A stretch of 64,000 nt of DNA from Nitrospira sp. (GTDB lineage Bacteria; Nitrospirota; Nitrospiria; Nitrospirales; Nitrospiraceae): NCBI GenBank assembly GCA_009594865.1, contig VOPT01000004.1, positions 1 through 64,000 on the forward strand, written 5' to 3'. Below, piece by piece: positions 46,392 through 53,303 of the stretch. The first letter of the stretch is position 1. Each line of letters opens with the position of its first letter. The notes under the pieces are model-generated. The model worked only from the letters and a program-made list of their open reading frames with translations. It made no database searches and had not been told where the DNA came from. The position numbers were made by a program, and so were the translations under genes.

Positions 46392-46759
46392 AAATTCTTC
46401 TGGATTCCAGTGGATGGATCGAATTCTTTACAGACGGACCACTCGCTGATCGCTATGCTGGATACCTTTCTTCGCGCTACGAAATCATTACGCCGACGAT
46501 TGTGTTGTACGAGGTCTATAAAAAGATCAAACGCGAGCGCGGTGAGGAGACTGCGATCCTATTTTCCGGACGACTTCATGCAACCAACGTGGTTCAACTC
46601 ACTCAATCTATCGCCTATTTAGCCGCGGATATCAGCCTTCGGCACGGTTTAGCGATGGCTGATGCGATCGTCTATGCGACGGCATTGGACCAGAATGCGG
46701 ATGTCGTGACGGGTGATGCAGATCTGAAGGATCTGCCTGGCGTGGTTTACGTGAAGTAG
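46388..46759 (+). CDS. vapC: PIN-domain ribonuclease toxin, VapC type
   Basis: The 123 residues show the PIN acidic set: Asp in ILLDSSGWIEFF, Glu in TIVLYEVYKK, Asp in MADAIVYATA, Asp in VVTGDADLKDL. VapC toxins cleave specific RNAs, often tRNA or rRNA, unless bound by VapB. The gene starts with GTG overlapping the antitoxin stop. The pair is bracketed by two palindromic repeat copies. Composition looks slightly less GC-rich than the flanks. Confidence 0.9.
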   Translation: MKILLDSSGWIEFFTDGPLADRYAGYLSSRYEIITPTIVLYEVYKKIKRERGEETAILFSGRLHATNVVQLTQSIAYLAADISLRHGLAMADAIVYATALDQNADVVTGDADLKDLPGVVYVK

Positions 46760-46914
46760 TCCTGCTTCGCTGAGGCACCTTGCGGATTGTGACGAGCCGA
46801 GAACGAAGGAAAGCGGCTTCTTAAGCGGGGTTCCCTGCAGAACGGTCAAAGAGACTGTTCACCTGGGCCGCAGCGATCTGGGAGACGCGTGGACGACACC
46901 ACGAATTCCCGTGC

Positions 46915-47035
46915 AGGCTGCTCAAACAGGTCATCCAGCGAGGCCGCAGCCGATGAAAGCACCGGAGGCGTAGCCCCTGGCTACGTTGAGGATGGTTTCG
47001 AGGGGAGAACGAAGCTGGGGACCTGTTTCAGCAGC
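46915..47035. repeat. Palindromic intergenic repeat, copy D
   Basis: GGCTGCTCAAACAGGTC and GACCTGTTTCAGCAGCC are inverted with one mismatch. The central GTAGCC-CCT-GGCTAC stem replaces the GTACC stem of copies A and B. Internal order (GAGGCCGCAGC first) is reversed relative to copy B. Confidence 0.75.
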
Positions 47036-47040
47036 CCGCC

Positions 47041-48303
47041 CTAGAAGAAGGCCATGCTGGCATACGTCACGGTCGAATTATACTGATCCGTGATCCCGCG
47101 ATCGTACCGCAGCACCTGCCCCGTTTCCGCCTGAATCAACCGCAGCATCGAGTAAATCGGCGAGAAGCCGGAGATGCGGCGCTGATCGTTTTCCTTCTGA
47201 ATGAATTTGGCGAATTCTTCCGGGTCACGATTCTCGACATGCTTCAACATCTCGAGATCCGTCTGCATACAGCGATGGAAGGAGAAGTCCGTCGGCGGGG
47301 CCGAGTCGCCGTAGCGCATGCCGATGTGGGCGAGTTCCGCGCCGACCACGACGCAGTAGGTCTTGCCGGTGGCGGCGAGCGCTTCTTTTAAGGCCTGAAG
47401 AAACGTCTCGACCTGCTCCCGGATCTGCGGATCGCGCAAACTGTCCGCAGAAAACGCCGTGAGGATCGGAACAATCGTATACGCCTGGTCTTGGCCGAGA
47501 GTCTCTTGCAGGAACGGCAACTGAAATTCCAATGCATGTTCATTGTGATGTGCCAATTCGTCGGTGAAAGCGGCGGGGATCTGTTCGCGCAGGCGGTCGG
47601 TAACCGCGCGGTCGACCTTGACGAGCCCCAATGGTGTTTGAAAATCTTTGTCGGTGACGGCCACCGGGTGTTCGAGCCCGGAGTGGGCGGTGCCGATCAG
47701 GACGTAGAGATCCGGCTTCTGGGCGTCCTGCAATTCCTTATAAGCCCAGGCATAGATCGGTCCGGCTTGTTTCATCTCGTAAGTGGGCGCAACGAGTGCC
47801 TTGATGAGTTTGCCTTTGTGCTCGGAGGCCTTCACCTCCGGCCCCTCTTTTGACACGAAGAAGCTGTTGATCTGGGCGCGCAATTTGGCGGGATCGGCTT
47901 CATAACTACGGCCGACAAATTGCGGCGAACGGGAGGGTGCCTGGCGATAGGCGTCCAATGCCTGCTGCTTGGCCTGCTCGGTGCGCTCCCCTTCCAGGAA
48001 CAGTTTGGTGTCCAGATCGGCCAGTAACTGCTCGACCTTATTCGGCATGAGGAATTCGCCGAAGCGCTTCAAATAAATCGCTCCGATGTCCTGCACGCTG
48101 TGCTCCCCGTCGAGGTGCTGCACGATGAAGAAATAATTCAATGGCAGAACCAGGCGCTCTTTGCTCAATCCGGTGGGGTCCCAGAGCACGATGAACTGCT
48201 CCTCCCCTTCCTTGATCGGCGAGAATTGCAGATTGCGCAGCAGCGGATACTGCTTGGGATCTTTGGACGTCATGGTCGGTGTGGATTCCATAGTGTGGCG
48301 CAT
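47041..48303 (-). CDS. MEMO1-family protein (AmmeMemoRadiSam system protein B type)
   Basis: The 420-residue protein has an N-terminal domain of about 130 residues (YPLLRNLQFSPIKEGEEQFIVLWDPTGLS ... YLKRFGEFLMP). A MEMO domain follows (about 145-420): KALVAPTYEMKQAGPIYAWAYK, LYVLIGTAHSGLEHPVAVTDKDFQTPLG, HHNEHALEFQLPFLQ, VVVGAELAHIGMRYGD. MEMO proteins resemble class III extradiol dioxygenases. In bacteria they often pair with AMMECR1 and radical-SAM proteins, which are not seen here. Start codon choice among 48303, 48291 and 48273 is open. Confidence 0.82.
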   Translation of the reverse strand: MRHTMESTPTMTSKDPKQYPLLRNLQFSPIKEGEEQFIVLWDPTGLSKERLVLPLNYFFIVQHLDGEHSVQDIGAIYLKRFGEFLMPNKVEQLLADLDTKLFLEGERTEQAKQQALDAYRQAPSRSPQFVGRSYEADPAKLRAQINSFFVSKEGPEVKASEHKGKLIKALVAPTYEMKQAGPIYAWAYKELQDAQKPDLYVLIGTAHSGLEHPVAVTDKDFQTPLGLVKVDRAVTDRLREQIPAAFTDELAHHNEHALEFQLPFLQETLGQDQAYTIVPILTAFSADSLRDPQIREQVETFLQALKEALAATGKTYCVVVGAELAHIGMRYGDSAPPTDFSFHRCMQTDLEMLKHVENRDPEEFAKFIQKENDQRRISGFSPIYSMLRLIQAETGQVLRYDRGITDQYNSTVTYASMAFF

Positions 48304-48342
48304 TGTAACGGAGCAAACTTCTCAGGCGCAACAGCCGAAGCG

Positions 48343-48463
48343 GGATGCGGAACAAAGCCTCCAGCGGCGTTCTCGGATCGCTCAGAGGCTCAACGTACGA
48401 CCCACAGTACGCCTCGACTCTTCACTCCCTGCGGCCTTGCCGGAAGGCCTTTTTGCGCATCCT
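48343..48463. repeat. Palindromic intergenic repeat, copy C
   Basis: Inverted ends around GGATGCGGAACAAAGCCT and GGCCTTTTTGCGCATCC. Contains GGCGTTCTCGG and CTGCGGCCTTGCCGG as in copy A, with a diverged centre (CGTACGACCCACAGTACG). Confidence 0.7.
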
Positions 48464-48586
48464 GCAAGCGGTGCTGAGTCGTTGGGAAGCGTACTGCGTG
48501 AAGAATGACACCTACTGTGTCTTGAGGAATGTTCAACTGTGTGTGGACCATTCCTGAGATAGGGACAGCGTGGTGTCGGCGATGGA

Positions 48587-49342
48587 TTACTGATTCGGTG
48601 GATGGGTGCTGCCGCGGCGGCTGAGGACAATCAGAGTGGCGACGGTCAGAAGCACCAGCCAGAGAGTGGGACGCCCATAGGAGGCATCGGAGAACTCGAT
48701 CAGGTCGGTCAGCCGGCCGATCAGGAGCGACATGCGGGCCATCACGGTGTAGCCGAAGGCGGCGCCAAAGGAAATCATCAGGAACAGAATCCCCGCGCGC
48801 GCGACGGCTTTGCCCGGTCCGGAATGTTCCACAGAGAAGAAAAAGTAAAACAGCACGGACACGACGCCGATCAGGATGATGATGCCGTTCAGATGGCTCG
48901 ACGGGTTGAGTAATGAATAATCGAAGGTCACGCCTCCGCCCGGCGCGATGCCCAGGAGCGGCCGCACGGTATCCTCGATCTGTTTCAAAATGAAGGACGA
49001 GATTGTGCGCGGAATCGCTAACCCCGCCCCCACGCCGACGATGAACGCGAAGGCATAACGCGACAGCCAGGCTGCCTTCGGTACATACCGGGTGAGCATG
49101 AGCATGCCGATGCCGACCGGGATCAGCAGCGACCATTCCCCCTTGTCGAGGATCGGCCGCACGATCAGGGTCATGATAACGGTGTCATAGGTTTTGACGA
49201 TCGTATAGCCGAGCGAGACGCCGACATAGAGATGTTCGGCGAGCTTGAAGAGCGGATTGTCCTCATACAGGAACGAGAGGATAAAGAGCGTCAGCCCTGT
49301 GGCGATCCAAGCGCCGAGTATGACGGTAAATGATAGTTCCAT
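48587..49342 (-). CDS. Polytopic membrane protein of unknown function, last gene of the MutL/DUF6754 cluster
   Basis: The 251-residue protein has about seven to eight hydrophobic helices (FTVILGAWIATGLTLFILSFLY, YTIVKTYDTVIMTLIV, SLLIPVGIGMLML, YAFAFIVGVGAGLAI, GIIILIGVVSVLFYFFFSV, ARAGILFLMISFGAAFGYTVMA, TLWLVLLTVATLIVL). I do not recognise a named family. It starts five bases after the preceding gene of the cluster, so it is probably the inner-membrane core of the same complex. Confidence 0.72.
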   Translation of the reverse strand: MELSFTVILGAWIATGLTLFILSFLYEDNPLFKLAEHLYVGVSLGYTIVKTYDTVIMTLIVRPILDKGEWSLLIPVGIGMLMLTRYVPKAAWLSRYAFAFIVGVGAGLAIPRTISSFILKQIEDTVRPLLGIAPGGGVTFDYSLLNPSSHLNGIIILIGVVSVLFYFFFSVEHSGPGKAVARAGILFLMISFGAAFGYTVMARMSLLIGRLTDLIEFSDASYGRPTLWLVLLTVATLIVLSRRGSTHPPNQ

Positions 49343-49347
49343 AGCGC

Positions 49348-50193
49348 CTAGGATCCCATCCCGTCCTGCCGGCGCTGTTGCCGCCGCAAGGAGAAGTAGA
49401 AGATGTTGCAGATGGCGACGAGCACGATGATTGCCAGGTGTGTTGCCGACTGAGCATCCATGCCGGCGACCGCTTTCCCCTTCTGCCCGATCAAGGTTTC
49501 ATATTCCGCCGCTCCGCGCAGGCCGCCGATCAACCCATTGATCTGCCCGCTGCGTAACAATGGATAGAGGCCCGGTGCGATGACGCCGGTGCAACCGCCG
49601 CCGAGTTCGAACTTATATTTGTCTTTGCCGAACACGTACCAGGCCTCGACCCCGGGATTCCCCGCCCCCAGGCTCACCGCATAGGTGACGTCGCGGAGGT
49701 TCTGCACGCCGGCCAACACCGGCAAGCCTTTCGTCGCCTTGCCACCGTAGTCTGCGGGAAAGGCGTTGTAGAGGTCCTGCCCCATGTTCAGAATGACGGC
49801 GCTGCCGCCGGGACTCCAGCCCAGGAAGACGTAGTCCTTCCCGTTCTCCTTCCCTGCCTCCTTGGCCGTTTGCGTCAGGATTTGGTCGGCGAGACCAGTG
49901 CCGGACACCCAGAGCGTCATGGCCACGACGCGGAGATTTTTCTTGAACGCATGACGCAGAATTGCGATGGCTTGAGGATGAAGTTCCGGTTTGGATGCTG
50001 GGTCGAAATCCAACGACAGGAGAAAGACCGACCCTTCGGGCAGCCCTTCGATATAGTCGTAGACGCCGCGTACTTCCGACGAAATCTTGATGGGCAGTCC
50101 GACCGGGAATAGCAACGGCACGAGCGTGCAGAGGCCGATCACCAGAAAGATGATCCGCCGGTCGATGCGCAACATCCGCTCGGCGAAGGTCAT
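49348..50193 (-). CDS. Membrane-anchored protein with a soluble Rossmann-like domain, unknown function
   Basis: The 281-residue product has a membrane helix near the N-terminus (IIFLVIGLCTLVPLLFPV). A soluble domain follows (about 40-245: LPEGSVFLLSLDFDPASKPELHPQAIAILRHAFKKNLRVVAMTLWVSGTGLADQIL, FLGWSPGGSAVILNMGQDLY, GGCTGVIAPGLYPLLRSGQINGLIGGLRGAAEYETLIG). A C-terminal helix (HLAIIVLVAICNIFYFSL) ends it. The alpha/beta pattern is reminiscent of cysteine-peptidase or periplasmic-binding folds, but no catalytic signature is clear. Overlaps the upstream gene by four bases. Confidence 0.72.
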   Translation of the reverse strand: MTFAERMLRIDRRIIFLVIGLCTLVPLLFPVGLPIKISSEVRGVYDYIEGLPEGSVFLLSLDFDPASKPELHPQAIAILRHAFKKNLRVVAMTLWVSGTGLADQILTQTAKEAGKENGKDYVFLGWSPGGSAVILNMGQDLYNAFPADYGGKATKGLPVLAGVQNLRDVTYAVSLGAGNPGVEAWYVFGKDKYKFELGGGCTGVIAPGLYPLLRSGQINGLIGGLRGAAEYETLIGQKGKAVAGMDAQSATHLAIIVLVAICNIFYFSLRRQQRRQDGMGS

Positions 50194-50840
50194 TCCTTTC
50201 CCCCGCCGAGGTACGAGCGTTCCACGCCGAAGATAATTTTAAACGAGAGCGCGACAGCGCCGAGGCTCACGCCGATCAGAATGGCGCGCCGCACGGAGGC
50301 GTTCAGGACATTCAATATCCAGCTCGATAGGTCGCCGCTGAGCGGCAGGATGTATTCGCCGAGCGGCACCCGTCCCATCATCACGATGACGGCGGCCACT
50401 AACAGCACGGCGGCCTCGCGACTCCGCGCGCGGAACGACCGATAGGCGGCAGAGGCGATGAAGAACGCCAGGATGGCAAACATGGTGCCCTGCAGCGGCA
50501 CGAGCGTATAGGAGTAGACCCAGCCAAAGGAAGTCAATGCGCCATCGATACTTTCCTTGCCGTTATTCCAGAGCCCGACGATGATCGTGCCGAGCATGCC
50601 GACATAGAGCACCAGGCTGTAGGCCCAACCCGCTTCCTTCCGGCGGATCTTGGCCGCATGGACATGGAACAGGCTGGTGATGCCGAGCACAAGCGCGAAG
50701 CCGCCGATGATTTGCAGCCATTTGGTAACGGTGGTGAGCAGTTGTTCCGAGGCCGGATGCGGCACGTAGTATTGGGCCGCCATGACCAGTCCCGTAATCA
50801 TGGTGATGAGCAGCGGTAGTTGTCGGCGAAGGAAAATCAT
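50190..50840 (-). CDS. Six-to-seven-helix membrane protein of unknown function in the cluster
   Basis: The 216-residue protein is mostly hydrophobic: LPLLITMITGLVMAAQYYV, WLQIIGGFALVLGITSLF, WAYSLVLYVGMLGTIIVGLW, GTMFAILAFFIASAAYRSF, AAVLLVAAVIVMMG, and AILIGVSLGAVALSFKIIFG at the end. Helix-connecting loops include FHVHAAKIRRKEAGW. No family recognised. Four-base overlaps on both sides tie it to its neighbours. Confidence 0.72.
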   Translation of the reverse strand: MIFLRRQLPLLITMITGLVMAAQYYVPHPASEQLLTTVTKWLQIIGGFALVLGITSLFHVHAAKIRRKEAGWAYSLVLYVGMLGTIIVGLWNNGKESIDGALTSFGWVYSYTLVPLQGTMFAILAFFIASAAYRSFRARSREAAVLLVAAVIVMMGRVPLGEYILPLSGDLSSWILNVLNASVRRAILIGVSLGAVALSFKIIFGVERSYLGGGKE

Positions 50841-52075
50841 TTGAGATCCTTAAACAGGTCCAGCAGCGGTTGCGCCCAGCCGTTTCCAGTGATCACCGCG
50901 ACGGTGGCCAATAGCGTTCCAATCCCGATGACGCTCAGAATGAACGCCTTGCCGAGATCCTGCCCGCGCAGCGTACCGATCTGGATCGGTTCCTTCGAGA
51001 GGTACGCACTGGCGGCGTAGAGTTCCTCGCCGATCAGGGTGTAGTCACAGGTCGTCACGAAGAACGGCAACTGGTGGTCCGAGTCGGTGCCGGCAATTTG
51101 AATGGCACCCGTGCTCGCGCCGGTTTCGGTCAGCAAGAGCGATTCGGCAAAGTACGACCCCATGAAAAAGTTCGCCGCCGGTTTCCGTCGGAGCATGATG
51201 CCGTCGACCGCCGCGGTGTAGCTGAACTGGTCGCTGGTGATGAAAAAGTTCGCGTCGTCCTTGAACAGGTCCGGCTTCCCGGCCTCCATATAGGCTTGCT
51301 TCGTGATCTCCTGGCACACCGCCATCGTGATCGGCTCCCGATGCGGCACCAGCAATTCTGTTTCGTAGGAAGCGGCTTTCTTGGCAACGCGTCCCAGGAT
51401 CACGGCGGCGGCAATTGTAGAGGGATCGTTCATGTCGTGTGCACCGGTCATATAGAGCACCGGCTTGCCTAATTCCGTGGCCCGCCCGATCGCTTCATCG
51501 ACGGCATCCAAACCGGGAATGCGGCGGAGGAAGATGTCTTTTCGCTTGGCCAGGTTGATGGCGTAAAACACGATCGCGCCGAACATCAGCGCCAACACGA
51601 GGTTGTTGACCTGGTTCCAATTCATCCAGTTCGGTTCCGCGGAGGCGACGACCGGCGGCGCAATCACTCGTTCCTGCCCGCTGAGCGACGCGACGGTCAC
51701 GGCATAGGGCTGGCCGGATTTCACCTCGAGGCCTTTGCCATTCTTGATCAGAAACAGATGATCGTTGGGATCACCGGATCTCGTCCACCAGGCCGACTTG
51801 CCTTCTCGCACGTAGCGCGTATTGGCGGGAAATTCCGCGACCACCTTCCACGCTGTGGGGTCTTGGGGAAGGCCACCTTCATGAGCCAGGATTTGATATT
51901 TGGCGGTGGCACTGTCGGTTGCGGAAGAAGCCCAGAGGACTGTGAGACTTCCGCCTCCGTCGCTGGGGGTATCGATCACGCGAAGCTGTTGCGGCATCGT
52001 CTGCGCCGGGGCGAGCGACGGGAGCAGGACCGGCAGGCAGATCATCACAATGAGAATAATGGCGCGATGCAGCAC
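50837..52075 (-). CDS. DUF6754-type membrane protein with N-terminal fibronectin-III-like domain
   Basis: The 412-residue protein has a signal peptide (to about residue 25), then a beta-domain of about 110 residues resembling fibronectin III (QQLRVIDTPSDGGGSLTVLW ... PYAVTVASLSGQE) and a membrane helix (NLVLALMFGAIVFYAINLA). A highly patterned soluble domain follows: GLDAVDEAIGRATELGKPVLYMTGAHD, TIAAAVILGRVAKKAASYETELLVPHREP, ESLLLTETGASTGAIQIAGTD, CDYTLIGEELYAASAYLS. A last helix (AFILSVIGIGTLLATVAVI) ends the protein. The DUF assignment is from memory of the conserved core; no function is known to me. Confidence 0.72.
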   Translation of the reverse strand: MLHRAIILIVMICLPVLLPSLAPAQTMPQQLRVIDTPSDGGGSLTVLWASSATDSATAKYQILAHEGGLPQDPTAWKVVAEFPANTRYVREGKSAWWTRSGDPNDHLFLIKNGKGLEVKSGQPYAVTVASLSGQERVIAPPVVASAEPNWMNWNQVNNLVLALMFGAIVFYAINLAKRKDIFLRRIPGLDAVDEAIGRATELGKPVLYMTGAHDMNDPSTIAAAVILGRVAKKAASYETELLVPHREPITMAVCQEITKQAYMEAGKPDLFKDDANFFITSDQFSYTAAVDGIMLRRKPAANFFMGSYFAESLLLTETGASTGAIQIAGTDSDHQLPFFVTTCDYTLIGEELYAASAYLSKEPIQIGTLRGQDLGKAFILSVIGIGTLLATVAVITGNGWAQPLLDLFKDLK

Positions 52076-52080
52076 GCGGA

Positions 52081-53208
52081 TCAGGCTCCTTCGATCACTT
52101 CGATGTTGGCGCGTGGGACCACGGTCGTCGTGCCATCCGGGAATCGGACTTCGAGCACCCGGACTTCGCTTTCGGTCGGAATGGCGCGTAGCTCAGACGG
52201 GAGCCCTGAGACCGCGCCGATTTTCCCGAATAGCGGATCGCGGATGATACGGACCGGATCGCCGAGTTGAATGCCTTCCCGTTCCGCTTGCGCCACCTTC
52301 GTGGCTGCAGCCGGACCGCTGTGCGGAATGATGATTTCAGGGCGAATGACGCCGGCGCGGATTTGCGTGGCTCCCGAGATGGATGCCTTTTGTCCCGCAT
52401 GAGCGGAGAGCAAGGCAAACGTCTTGGGCGCCATGGGAATCGTGCCGAAGCCTTCTGTCAGAATCAACGTGAACCCGACTTGCTCTGAGCCCGTGATGGC
52501 GACACCCAAATCATACCCGAGCAACGCGCGCAGGTCCTTGTCGTGGATGCCTCCGACGACCAGACCGACGATGCCGAGTTCCTTCGCGCGCGTCATGGTG
52601 GTCGCCGACAGAAACGCGCCTCCGACGACGACCTTGCCCTTCATCGAGGCGTTGAGCTGTTCCGGCAAGAGGGGTTGATCCGGCGCCTTCACGCCCATCA
52701 CCAATTCGCCGCTGGTTTCTCCCCCGATGCCGAAGATGCCTTGGACGAGACTGCAGGTACTCTCCACCGTGACACCCTGCTCGGGATGGACCTCAGCGAC
52801 CACGCCGTCGATGTAGCCGCGCAACTCCAACACGCGCGGCGGCTCGCGCAAGAGGATCTGTCCCGTAATCGTGGACACGGATTCCACCTTGCCCGTGATC
52901 GGCGAACGAATTTCCGTCTTAAACCATTTGATGAACGGCTTGTTTTCGGCGAGGACGTCGTCTTTCTGGACGGAGTCCTTTTCTTTCTTCACCAGGTAGT
53001 CGTTGATTTCATCCGGTGCGATGCCGAGCTGATTGGCGAGGTTGAGCGGAACGACCTTGCCCGGCAATTCGGCGCGAGCGACTGCAGTATCGGCGTGCAC
53101 GGCATCGCCGATCTGAACCAAAACGCTGCCTGGCAATGGCAGAATGCGCCGGCGGCGGACGGTGGTTCGCTCGGTGACGGTCAAGCCTGGTGTGTAACTA
53201 TGTGCCAT
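52081..53208 (-). CDS. Protein with two hybrid-barrel (lipoyl-like) segments and a C-terminal KOW-like motif, unknown function
   Basis: The 375-residue soluble protein begins PGLTVTERTTVRRRRILPLPGSVLVQIGDAVHADTAVARAELPGKV, like the barrel-sandwich half domains of RnfC/NqrA proteins. A second such unit is IRSPITGKVESVSTITGQILL with VVAEVHPEQGVTVE. The middle part GKVVVGGAFLSATTMTRAKELGIVGLVVGG looks alpha/beta. The end, GDPVRIIRDPLFGKIGAVSGLP...VLEVRFPDGTTTVVPRANIEVIE, resembles a KOW motif. No lipoylation or biotinylation Lys stands out. It sits between the MutL-like and DUF6754 genes, five bases from the latter. Confidence 0.65.
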   Translation of the reverse strand: MAHSYTPGLTVTERTTVRRRRILPLPGSVLVQIGDAVHADTAVARAELPGKVVPLNLANQLGIAPDEINDYLVKKEKDSVQKDDVLAENKPFIKWFKTEIRSPITGKVESVSTITGQILLREPPRVLELRGYIDGVVAEVHPEQGVTVESTCSLVQGIFGIGGETSGELVMGVKAPDQPLLPEQLNASMKGKVVVGGAFLSATTMTRAKELGIVGLVVGGIHDKDLRALLGYDLGVAITGSEQVGFTLILTEGFGTIPMAPKTFALLSAHAGQKASISGATQIRAGVIRPEIIIPHSGPAAATKVAQAEREGIQLGDPVRIIRDPLFGKIGAVSGLPSELRAIPTESEVRVLEVRFPDGTTTVVPRANIEVIEGA

Positions 53209-53212
53209 AGTC

Positions 53213-53300
53213 GGTTGCTGAACACGCCTTTCAGCGTCGTTCTCAGTTGCTCATTCCCCTTGCCGTACAACTTCCGCTACGACTCGGAATGTTCTTCCTC
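53213..53300. repeat. Partial palindromic intergenic repeat, copy E
   Basis: GAACACGCCTTTCAGCGTCGTTCTC aligns with the left half of copy C; the right half is degenerate. It fills the only sizeable gap (95 bp) inside the MutL/DUF6754 operon. Confidence 0.5.
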
Positions 53301-53303
53301 AGC

